Assembly (NCBI GenBank): GCA_022511355.1
Contig: JAFLRS010000041.1
Location: 1 to 12,884, forward strand
DNA: 12,884 nt
Reading direction: 5' to 3'
DNA from: Alistipes sp.
Lineage (GTDB): Bacteria; Bacteroidota; Bacteroidia; Bacteroidales; Rikenellaceae
Shown here: piece after piece, positions 6,742-12,884 of the stretch
How the letters are laid out: each line of letters starts with the position of its first letter
Position numbering within the stretch: the stretch's first letter is position 1
Translations under genes and position numbers: made by a program
Notes under the pieces: model-generated
What the model saw: the letters and a program-made list of their open reading frames with translations, nothing else
Database searches by the model: none
Told to the model about the DNA's origin: nothing

Positions 6742-8067
6742 ATGAAAAAACTCCTGCTTACAACCGTATCCGCGCTGCTCGCCGCCATGCCCCTTACGGC
6801 CGAAGCGAAGAAAAAAAACGACGCCATAGACCCCGTAACCGGCGAACGCATAAAGACCGGATGGAATTTCGGTCCGCTGCCGGCGATAGGATTCAATACC
6901 GACCTCGGATTTCAGGCCGGCGCACTCTGCGACATCTACTACTACGGCAACGGAGAGCAATACCCCGACTACATCCACAAATTCAACGTCGAAGCCTCCT
7001 ACTACACCAAAGGTTCGGGAGTGTTTCACTTCTTCTACGATTCGAAGTATCTGATACCGAAGGTGCGCTTCACGGCCGCCGCCACCTACATGATTAACCG
7101 CAAATATTCGTTCTACGGATTCAACGGTGCGGCCTCGCCCTACTTCAAATCGCTCGATTCGAACCGCGACGACGGAGTGGCATTCTACAGTATGCGGCGC
7201 AACTATCTGCGTGTTTTGGGCGACTTTCAGGGCAGGATTAAGGGAAATTGGGGCTGGGCTGCGGGCGTGGCTTTCAAGTGGTACGATTTGGGCGACCTCA
7301 ATCTCAAGCAGTACGACTCGCAGAACACCCTCTACCGCCGCTATGTCGATACGGGAATCATCGACGCCGACGAGAAGCACGGAGGTATGCATCTCGAACT
7401 GAAAGGCGGCGCGGTTTACGACTCGCGCGACCATGAAGCCGCTCCGAGCCGCGGAATATGGAGCGAAGCCTGCCTCATAGGTTCGCCCGACATCTTCAAA
7501 GGGGGCAAATACCACTATCTGAAATTCGCCGCCCACTTCCGCCACTATGTGCCGGTGTGGGGCGAAAAGATAGTCTTCGCCTATCATCTTGCCTATCAGG
7601 GCACGATTGCCGGCAATGCACCCTTCTACGTTCAGCAGGATATAGCCACGCTCTATCTGCGTCAGGTCAATTCCGAAGGTCTGGGCAGCATCAACACCGT
7701 GCGCGGCACTCTCTACAACGCCATGATAGGCGACGGTTACGCGTGGTCGAACATCGAAATGCGTTTCCGAATCATATCGTTCGACTTCATCGCGCAGCAC
7801 TGGTACGTGGCCACCAATCCGTTTTTCGACCTCGGCGCCGTGGTGCAGCCGTTCCGTCTCGACCGTATGCGGCAGCTCGAATCGCTCGGAGTCGCCGACC
7901 TCGACCGTCTCTATGCCGGTCACGGCGAAAAACTTCACATGAGTGCCGGTCTGGGCATAAAGCTTGTGATGAACAACAATTTCATCATTTCGGTCGAGGG
8001 AGCCGTTCCCCTGCTCCGTTCGGACGGCAATTTCGGCATGAATGTCGGACTCAACTACATATTCTAA
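6742..8067 (+). CDS. Omp85/BamA-TamA-like outer-membrane beta-barrel protein
   Basis: This 441-residue protein has a signal peptide (MKKLLLTTVSALLAAMPLTAEA, cleaved near residue 20-22) and a short linker (DAIDPVTGERIKTGWNFGPLPAIGFNTDLGF), typical of Bacteroidetes surface-antigen D15-like barrels, with aromatic-rich strands to a final Phe. The YDSRD motif at 226-230 followed by PSRG, and NTVRG at 318-322 in the place of the Omp85 VRGF loop, support the family. No POTRA repeats are present. It belongs to the same broad superfamily as the barrel at 2261-3430 and shares its YDSRD...P.RG block, but the two are otherwise clearly diverged. The start ATG lies 19 bp after the permease stop, and the GH110 start lies 13 bp downstream, so it is the middle gene of a likely operon. 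Its role, such as outer-membrane assembly, lipid delivery or solute passage, cannot be decided from the sequence. Confidence 0.82.
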   Translation: MKKLLLTTVSALLAAMPLTAEAKKKNDAIDPVTGERIKTGWNFGPLPAIGFNTDLGFQAGALCDIYYYGNGEQYPDYIHKFNVEASYYTKGSGVFHFFYDSKYLIPKVRFTAAATYMINRKYSFYGFNGAASPYFKSLDSNRDDGVAFYSMRRNYLRVLGDFQGRIKGNWGWAAGVAFKWYDLGDLNLKQYDSQNTLYRRYVDTGIIDADEKHGGMHLELKGGAVYDSRDHEAAPSRGIWSEACLIGSPDIFKGGKYHYLKFAAHFRHYVPVWGEKIVFAYHLAYQGTIAGNAPFYVQQDIATLYLRQVNSEGLGSINTVRGTLYNAMIGDGYAWSNIEMRFRIISFDFIAQHWYVATNPFFDLGAVVQPFRLDRMRQLESLGVADLDRLYAGHGEKLHMSAGLGIKLVMNNNFIISVEGAVPLLRSDGNFGMNVGLNYIF

Positions 8068-8080
8068 TACCATTCAAGGC

Positions 8081-9871
8081 ATGAAACTCGGACTTACGGC
8101 TATTTTCGCCTCACTCTCGCTCTTGGCCTCCGCCGCTCCCGCACACCGCGATACGGTACGCATTTCGGAGTTCGGACTCCGGCCCTATTCCCATACCGAT
8201 GCCGCTTCGGCGATACGCGAAGCGCTCGAAACCTGCCGCAAAGTGAATGCCCGCGTGCTGCTCTTCGACGAAGGCCGCTACGACATTTGGCCCGAAGGCT
8301 CGCAACGACGCGAATGGTTCATATCCAACACCTCCTCGGAGAGCGAATGCCCCTCCAAAGTGAAGACCGTCGGCGTCCTCATAGAGAATATGCACGGACT
8401 TACAATCGACGGCCGCGGCGCCGAACTGATTTTCCACGGCAGCATGATAACCTTCGGCATTACCGGCAGCAGCGGCATTACGCTCAAAAATCTGCGCACC
8501 GACTTCGCCCGGCCCGCCATGACCGAATTCAGAATCGTCGCCCGCGACTCCACAGGCACCACCGTCGAATTTCATCCCGACAGCACCTTCGACATCGACC
8601 GCGAAGGCCGAATCCGACTCTTCGGCGAAGGGTGGCAGACCACTTCGTTCTACTGCACCTCGCTGCATCCCGTTACGGGTCTGTGCGAATTTACGAAGGT
8701 GTGGGATACGCTCATGCGTTCTCGTGCCGAATATGCAGGTCCGCACAGAGTGAAGTTCGCAACCCCCGACGGATTCAATCCCGATACCGACCCCGTATAT
8801 GTGGTTCGCGACTATGTGCGCGACCATGTGGGTATGTTCATAGCCAAGAGCAGCGACGTGGTGTTGGAGGAGATGGAAATCAACTACATGAACGGCATAG
8901 GCATCGTGGGTCAGTTCACGCGCAATATCGCCCTTCGTCATGTGGAGTGCCGTCCGCATGAGGGCAGCGGACGCGTAATGGCCGCTTCGGCCGACTTCTC
9001 GCACTTTTCGGGGTGCAGCGGCAAAATCGAAGTCACCGACTGCCGCTTTTCGGGCGCGCAGGACGACCCCATAAATGTTCACGGCACCAATCTGCGCATC
9101 GTGGAGCGCAAAGCCAAAAACCGACTCGTGCTGCGCTTCATGCACGCCCAGAGCTACGGTTTCGACGCATTTTCGCCCCGCGACAGCGTGGCTTTCGTCA
9201 CGGCGGCCACCATGGAGCGTCGTTCGACGGCGGTGGTGAAGCGCGTCCGCAAACTCTCGCAGCGCGAAGTGGAGGTCACTTTCGACCGTGCCGTCCCCGA
9301 CGACATAACGCTCAACGACGATTGCGTGGAGAATCTGACCTGCACCCCCGAAGTCGAAATCCGACGCTGTCACTTCACCCACACCCACACCCGCGGAACG
9401 CTGGTTACCACTCCGCGGCGCGTGGTCATCGCCGACAACTGCTACGTCGGCACCGGCATGAGCGCCATTCTCATCGAGGGCGATGCGCAGGGCTGGTATG
9501 AATCGGGACCCGTCTGCGACGTCACCATCGAGAACAACGACTTCATCTTCTGCGGATACGGCGGCGGACCCGCCAATGCAGTGATAGCTCTGCATCCGTC
9601 CAACCGCATAATCGACTCGGCACACCCCGTTCACCGCAATGTGCGCATACGCAACAACCGCTTCCTCACTTTCGGAAATACGCTCCTCTACGCCAAAAGC
9701 ACGGCGGGACTCTCGTTCGAGAACAATGTCGCCGAACGGTTCGTCCCCGAAGAGGGCAATCCGCGCGACGAACTGCTCGCCCGCAAATCGGTTTCGGCAC
9801 GACCGTTCGTTCTGGAGGGGTGCAGCGACGTTTCGATAGAGAATAATGTAATAGAAGGTTATAATCTGTAA
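8081..9871 (+). CDS. GH110 alpha-1,3-galactosidase (GlaA/GlaB type), secreted
   Basis: This is a 596-residue exo-alpha-galactosidase with a signal peptide (MKLGLTAIFASLSLLASAAPA) and no lipobox cysteine, so probably periplasmic. The mature protein opens with VRISEFGLRPYSHTDAASAI and VLLFDEGRYDIWPEG, the start of the right-handed beta-helix of GH110. Later turns repeat short NN/IEN motifs (VTIENNDF, VRIRNNRF, LSFENNV, VSIENNVIEG). The active-site region is clear: D305 in ASADFSHFSG, and D328-D329 in GAQDDPINVHGTNL. Their 23/24-residue spacing matches the three catalytic aspartates I recall for characterised GH110 enzymes. The family is inverting and removes terminal alpha-1,3-galactose from blood group B or linear alpha-Gal glycans. 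Which of the two subtypes this is cannot be read by eye. An in-frame ATG-like start at 8042 lies inside the previous gene; the ATG at 8081 gives the signal peptide. It is the last gene of the permease-barrel-GH110 run and ends at a terminator. Confidence 0.93.
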   Translation: MKLGLTAIFASLSLLASAAPAHRDTVRISEFGLRPYSHTDAASAIREALETCRKVNARVLLFDEGRYDIWPEGSQRREWFISNTSSESECPSKVKTVGVLIENMHGLTIDGRGAELIFHGSMITFGITGSSGITLKNLRTDFARPAMTEFRIVARDSTGTTVEFHPDSTFDIDREGRIRLFGEGWQTTSFYCTSLHPVTGLCEFTKVWDTLMRSRAEYAGPHRVKFATPDGFNPDTDPVYVVRDYVRDHVGMFIAKSSDVVLEEMEINYMNGIGIVGQFTRNIALRHVECRPHEGSGRVMAASADFSHFSGCSGKIEVTDCRFSGAQDDPINVHGTNLRIVERKAKNRLVLRFMHAQSYGFDAFSPRDSVAFVTAATMERRSTAVVKRVRKLSQREVEVTFDRAVPDDITLNDDCVENLTCTPEVEIRRCHFTHTHTRGTLVTTPRRVVIADNCYVGTGMSAILIEGDAQGWYESGPVCDVTIENNDFIFCGYGGGPANAVIALHPSNRIIDSAHPVHRNVRIRNNRFLTFGNTLLYAKSTAGLSFENNVAERFVPEEGNPRDELLARKSVSARPFVLEGCSDVSIENNVIEGYNL

Positions 9872-9908
9872 AAAAACGGACAATCCTTTTCGGACTGTCC
9901 GTTTTTTT
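9870..9908. terminator. Bidirectional terminator between the GH110 gene and gcvP
   Basis: ACGGACA (9876-9882) pairs with TGTCCGT (9896-9902). The inner bases TCC/GGA extend the stem after one mismatch, around a TTTTC loop. A runs of six to seven A lie on the left and T on the right (9902-9908), so it serves both converging genes. It overlaps the GH110 stop codon and lies 18 bp beyond the gcvP stop codon. Confidence 0.92.
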
Positions 9909-9926
9909 GATTTCCCTGAAAATCTC

Positions 9927-12755
9927 CTACATCTCATTGCGGCAGCAAAGATTGCGGTCGCCGTAACCGTTGTCTATTTTGGTGACATAGGGGAAGAATT
10001 TCGATTCGCGCACCCACTCCAACGGGAATACGGCCTCTTCGCGCGAATAGGGATGCGGCCATTCGCCCGCAATCTCGAATGCCGTGTGAGGAGCGTTGGC
10101 CACGAGGTTGTCGGCCTCGCCGCCGATGGCTTCGCATTCGCGCTTTATCGAGATTAGAGCCTCGATGAAACGGTCGAGTTCGGCTTTCGATTCGCTCTCG
10201 GTAGGCTCCACCATCAGAGTTTCGTGTACGGGGAACGAGAGCGTGGGTGCATGGAATCCGTAATCCATGAGTCGGCGCGCGATGTCGCCGCAATCGACTC
10301 CGTAATCCTTCTTGAAGGAGGTGAGGTCGAGAATGAGTTCGTGTCCGACGCGTCCGTGGGCTCCGGTGTAGTAGGTTTTGAACTCCGAAGCCAATGCCGC
10401 CGACATATAGTTGGCATTGACGATGGCCATTTCGGTGGCCTGACGCAGACCCTTTTCGCCGAGCATCTTTATGTAGCCGTAGGTTATGGGCAGCAGCATT
10501 GCCGAGCCGTAGGGAGCTGCGGCCACGGCGGTGATGCCCTGATCGCCGCCTGTCGGCACGACGGAGTGCGAAGGCAGGAAAGCTTTGAGGTGTTCGGCCA
10601 CGCAAACGGGACCCACACCGGGACCGCCGCCGCCGTGAGGCATGGCGAAGGTCTTGTGCAGATTGAGGTGGCAGACGTCGGCTCCGATGTATGCGGGGTT
10701 GGTAAGTCCTACCTGCGCATTCATGTTTGCGCCGTCCATGTAGACCTGACCTCCCGCTTCGTGAACGGCATCCACTATTTCGCGTATGCCGGTCTCGAAA
10801 ATGCCGTGCGTCGAGGGGTAGGTGACCATCAGACCGCACAGTTCGGTTGCGTGTTCTTCGGCTTTGGCCTTGAGGTCGGCGATGTCGATATTGCCTTCAG
10901 AGTCGCAGGCGACGGTTACGATGTGCATTCCGGCCATTGCCGCCGATGCGGGATTGGTGCCGTGCGCCGATGCGGGAATGAGCATCACGTTGCGGTAGCC
11001 CTGATTGCGCGACTGGTGGTAGGCGCGGATAATCATCAGACCCGTATATTCGCCCGCCGCACCCGAATTGGGCTGGAGCGTGCAGGCAGCAAACCCCGTA
11101 ACCGCAGCCAATGCCTGTTCGAGTTCGTCGATAAGTTCGGCATAGCCTTCGGTCTGGTCGGCCGGAGCGTAGGGGTGCATATTGCAGAAGCCCGCCAGCG
11201 ACAACGGCTGCATGAGCGAGGCCGCATTGAGCTTCATGGTGCAGGAACCCAACGGAATCATCGAATCGGCAAGCGAGATGTCGCGACGTTCCAAACGTTT
11301 GATATAACGCATCAGTTCGGTTTCGCTGCGGTATTTGTTGAATACGGGTTCGGTGAGGATGGCCGATTTGCGGAGCATCGCTGCGGGGAGAACCGCTTCC
11401 GAAACCGCTTTCACGGCACGTGGTTTCTTGCCGCGCGCTTCGGCGAAGATGGCGGCCACGGTCTCGACTTCGTCGTGCGAGGTGAGTTCGTCGAACGAGA
11501 TTCTCACGCGCGAATCCGAAGGATAGAAGAAGTTGATGCCGTGTTCGATAGCCAGCGACTGCACTACGGCTGCTTCGGCTTCGATGTCGAGCGTGTCGAA
11601 GAAGTTACGGGATGTGAGTTTGAATCCGAGGTCGGTGAGAGCTTTGGCTGCGGCCGCGGCCGACAGATGCGCGTTCATTGCGGCCTCGCGCAGACCTTCG
11701 GGTCCGTTGTAGATGCAGTAGAGTCCCGCCATAGTGGCCATGAGGGCCGAGGCGGTGCAGATGTTGGATGTAGCGCGTTCGCGTTTGATGTGCTGTTCGC
11801 GCATCTGGAGCGACATTCGGAGTGCGCGGTTGCCGGCGCGGTCCACCGATACGCCGATGATGCGTCCGGGCATATTGCGCTTGAATGCGTCTTTGGTGGC
11901 CATGAATCCTGCCCCCGGACCTCCGAATCCCATAGGGCATCCGAGTCTTTGTGCGCTTCCCACGGCTATGTCGGCACCCCATTCGGCGGGAGCCTTGAGC
12001 AGAGCCAGTGCCAACGGGTCGGCTATGGCTGTCACGGCGGCTCCGGCGGCATGAGCGGCAGCTGCGAACTCTTCATAGTCGTTCACGGTGCCGTCGGCTG
12101 CGGGATACTGAACCATGGCTCCGAATTCGCGTCCGGTGAAGGTGTAGTCGGCAAAGTCATCGATGATAAGCTCTATGCCGAAAGGTTCGCTGCGGGTGAT
12201 GAGCAGGTCGAGTATCTGCGGGAAGATGTTGCGGTCGACGAAGAGCTGATTGCGGCCCTCTTTAACCGCTTCGCGCGAACGCAGAGCGAACATCATGGTC
12301 ATGGCTTCGGCTGCGGCCGTGGCGTCGTCGAGCAGGGAGCAGTTGGCGATTTCCATACCCGTGAGCGAGATTACGGCTGTCTGGAAGTTGAGCAGGGCTT
12401 CGAGTCGTCCCTGCGAGATTTCGGCCTGATAGGGGGTGTAGGAGGTGTACCATGCGGGGTTTTCGAAGACGTTGCGCATGACGGGAGCCGGAACGGCTGC
12501 GGGATACCAGCCCATGCCGATAAACGAACGCAGAATACGGTTTTTATCGGCTATGCTGCGGATATGTGCGGCGAATTGGGTTTCGGTCATGCCGTCGGCG
12601 GGCAGAGCTACGGGCCGTTTAAGACGTATTGAATCGGGTATGACCTGCGAGACGAGTTCGTCTACCGACGAAACGCCGATGGTCTCGAGCATCGAACGGA
12701 GTTCTTCGGTGTCGGAGACTCCGATGTGACGTGATGCGAAATTTGTGAAAGACAT
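9927..12755 (-). CDS. gcvP: Glycine dehydrogenase (aminomethyl-transferring), glycine cleavage system P protein
   Basis: This complete 942-residue PLP enzyme decarboxylates glycine and transfers the aminomethyl group to lipoylated GcvH in the cytoplasm. It is a single-chain P protein: the N-terminal half (FASRHIG at the start, YTPYQAEISQGRLEALLNFQ near 106-125, LDDATAAAEAM near 142-152) corresponds to GcvPA. The C-terminal half (GSCTMKLN 503-510, QPNSGAAGEYTGL 561-573, ASAHGTNPASA 595-605) corresponds to GcvPB. The PLP lysine is K701 in HLNLHKTFAMPHGGGGPG. The length is slightly below that of the E. coli protein. The open frame reaches back to 12824, but the ATG at 12755 (MSFTNFASRHIG) fits the family, and the extra 23 codons overlap the promoter. 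gcvT and gcvH are not beside it in this window. The leader is only about 30-35 nt, too short for a glycine riboswitch. Confidence 0.98.
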   Translation of the reverse strand: MSFTNFASRHIGVSDTEELRSMLETIGVSSVDELVSQVIPDSIRLKRPVALPADGMTETQFAAHIRSIADKNRILRSFIGMGWYPAAVPAPVMRNVFENPAWYTSYTPYQAEISQGRLEALLNFQTAVISLTGMEIANCSLLDDATAAAEAMTMMFALRSREAVKEGRNQLFVDRNIFPQILDLLITRSEPFGIELIIDDFADYTFTGREFGAMVQYPAADGTVNDYEEFAAAAHAAGAAVTAIADPLALALLKAPAEWGADIAVGSAQRLGCPMGFGGPGAGFMATKDAFKRNMPGRIIGVSVDRAGNRALRMSLQMREQHIKRERATSNICTASALMATMAGLYCIYNGPEGLREAAMNAHLSAAAAAKALTDLGFKLTSRNFFDTLDIEAEAAVVQSLAIEHGINFFYPSDSRVRISFDELTSHDEVETVAAIFAEARGKKPRAVKAVSEAVLPAAMLRKSAILTEPVFNKYRSETELMRYIKRLERRDISLADSMIPLGSCTMKLNAASLMQPLSLAGFCNMHPYAPADQTEGYAELIDELEQALAAVTGFAACTLQPNSGAAGEYTGLMIIRAYHQSRNQGYRNVMLIPASAHGTNPASAAMAGMHIVTVACDSEGNIDIADLKAKAEEHATELCGLMVTYPSTHGIFETGIREIVDAVHEAGGQVYMDGANMNAQVGLTNPAYIGADVCHLNLHKTFAMPHGGGGPGVGPVCVAEHLKAFLPSHSVVPTGGDQGITAVAAAPYGSAMLLPITYGYIKMLGEKGLRQATEMAIVNANYMSAALASEFKTYYTGAHGRVGHELILDLTSFKKDYGVDCGDIARRLMDYGFHAPTLSFPVHETLMVEPTESESKAELDRFIEALISIKRECEAIGGEADNLVANAPHTAFEIAGEWPHPYSREEAVFPLEWVRESKFFPYVTKIDNGYGDRNLCCRNEM

Positions 12756-12781
12756 ATAAGCAAGCGGTTTTTTAGGATTAT

Positions 12782-12802
12782 TATCTTTGTAGGACAAAGA
12801 TA
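12782..12802. promoter_or_regulatory. 9-bp perfect inverted repeat overlapping the gcvP -7 box
   Basis: TATCTTTGT (12782-12790) and ACAAAGATA (12794-12802) are perfect inverse copies around AGG. The right arm contains the gcvP -7 box, and the left arm lies around the expected transcription start. The arrangement would suit a dimeric repressor, or a second -7 box facing right; for the latter I see no matching TTTG upstream on the plus strand. The function is inferred only from symmetry and position. Confidence 0.35.
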
Positions 12803-12825
12803 GCACAAAGAATAATAAAAACAAA
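12795..12825 (-). promoter_or_regulatory. Consensus Bacteroidetes promoter for gcvP
   Basis: On the minus strand, TTTG (12822-12825) is followed after 19 bp by TATCTTTG (12795-12802), an exact match to TTTG / TAnnTTTG. The -7 box ends 39 bp upstream of the gcvP ATG. This also argues that the 23 extra codons of the open frame are not translated. Confidence 0.8.
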
Positions 12826-12853
12826 CGCGATTATATACTTTTAATGCGTCATG

Positions 12854-12882
12854 ATACCATCACTTTGCAAAAGTGAGGGGAT
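12854..12882. repeat. Imperfect palindrome at the right edge
   Basis: TCACTTT (12860-12866) and AAAGTGA (12870-12876) pair perfectly around GCA. Further outward, CC (12857-12858) can pair with GG (12878-12879) and AT-type pairs continue to 12854/12882, with A-G mismatches between. There is no T-run on either strand next to it. It could be a protein-binding site, a short dispersed repeat, or part of a feature beyond the window. The region 12826-12884 otherwise shows no gene that can be supported. Confidence 0.35.
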
Positions 12883-12884
12883 AT

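Noticed and set aside
6658..8073. A 471-codon open frame on the minus strand across the barrel gene
   Set aside because: The plus-strand frame has a signal peptide, barrel motifs and a terminal Phe; the antisense frame shows none of these and arises from codon bias.
8111..9937. A 608-codon open frame on the minus strand, antisense to the GH110 gene
   Set aside because: It covers the well-recognised GH110 gene and crosses the bidirectional terminator, and its composition is that of a shadow frame with no known motif.
10224..12632. An 802-codon open frame on the plus strand, antisense to gcvP
   Set aside because: It lies wholly inside gcvP, an unmistakable enzyme gene. Its translation is rich in His, Gly, Arg and Cys with no recognisable domain, as expected of the complement of GC-rich codons.
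12756..12800. A glycine riboswitch ahead of gcvP
   Set aside because: The leader is only about 30-35 nt from the predicted start site, far too short for the aptamer.
12756..12824. An N-terminal extension of GcvP by 23 residues (start at 12824)
   Set aside because: The extension would span the -7 and -33 promoter boxes and does not resemble GcvP; the start at MSFTNFASRHIG matches the family.
12851..12884. Start of a new rightward gene (ATG at 12851, open to the edge)
   Set aside because: Only 11 codons are visible, they lie within a palindrome, and no good promoter precedes them; it cannot be supported.

Overview
The window reads as a chromosomal segment from a gut-type member of the Bacteroidales, most likely an Alistipes-like (Rikenellaceae) organism. 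The reasons are a fused FeoA-FeoB transporter, a single-chain glycine dehydrogenase, an Hc1-type histone-like protein, a GH110 alpha-galactosidase, a GC-rich coding style, and promoters of the Bacteroidetes type (TTTG about 19-20 bp before TAnnTTTG) with no strong Shine-Dalgarno sites. The genus is an inference. Nothing here looks like an integrated mobile element, CRISPR array, rRNA or tRNA. The window is densely coded: no gene-free stretch exceeds 300 bases.

Left end (1-1642): a partial feoAB ferrous-iron transporter reads leftward and runs off the window. A divergent intergenic region carries its promoter, an imperfect inverted repeat that could be an operator, and a -7 box for the rightward gene.

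1643-5114: three rightward envelope genes. They encode a small secreted YtfJ-like thioredoxin-fold protein, a POTRA-less Omp85/BamA-like beta-barrel starting at GTG, and, overlapping it by 14 bp, an EptA/MCR-type inner-membrane phosphoethanolamine transferase. The last two look translationally coupled and point to outer-membrane or lipid A maintenance.

5115-5493: a self-contained 58-residue Hc1-like DNA-binding protein gene with a near-perfect Bacteroidetes promoter and a strong intrinsic terminator.

5544-9871: three closely spaced rightward genes (gaps of 19 and 13 bp). They encode a DUF819-family multi-pass permease (GTG start), a second Omp85-like barrel, and a secreted GH110 alpha-1,3-galactosidase. 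The GH110 enzyme would remove terminal alpha-1,3-galactose from host-type glycans such as blood group B or linear alpha-Gal. No SusC/SusD pair is present. A bidirectional terminator follows.

9927-12755: a complete leftward gcvP (glycine cleavage system P protein) with a consensus promoter whose -7 box is half of a 9-bp inverted repeat. The right edge holds an imperfect palindrome of unknown role.

The window is mostly ordinary core and accessory chromosome. The most interesting items are the GH110-permease-barrel cluster, the barrel-EptA coupling with a cysteine-less active-site loop, and the symmetric elements at the feoB and gcvP promoters. I did not find convincing evidence of a wholly new system.
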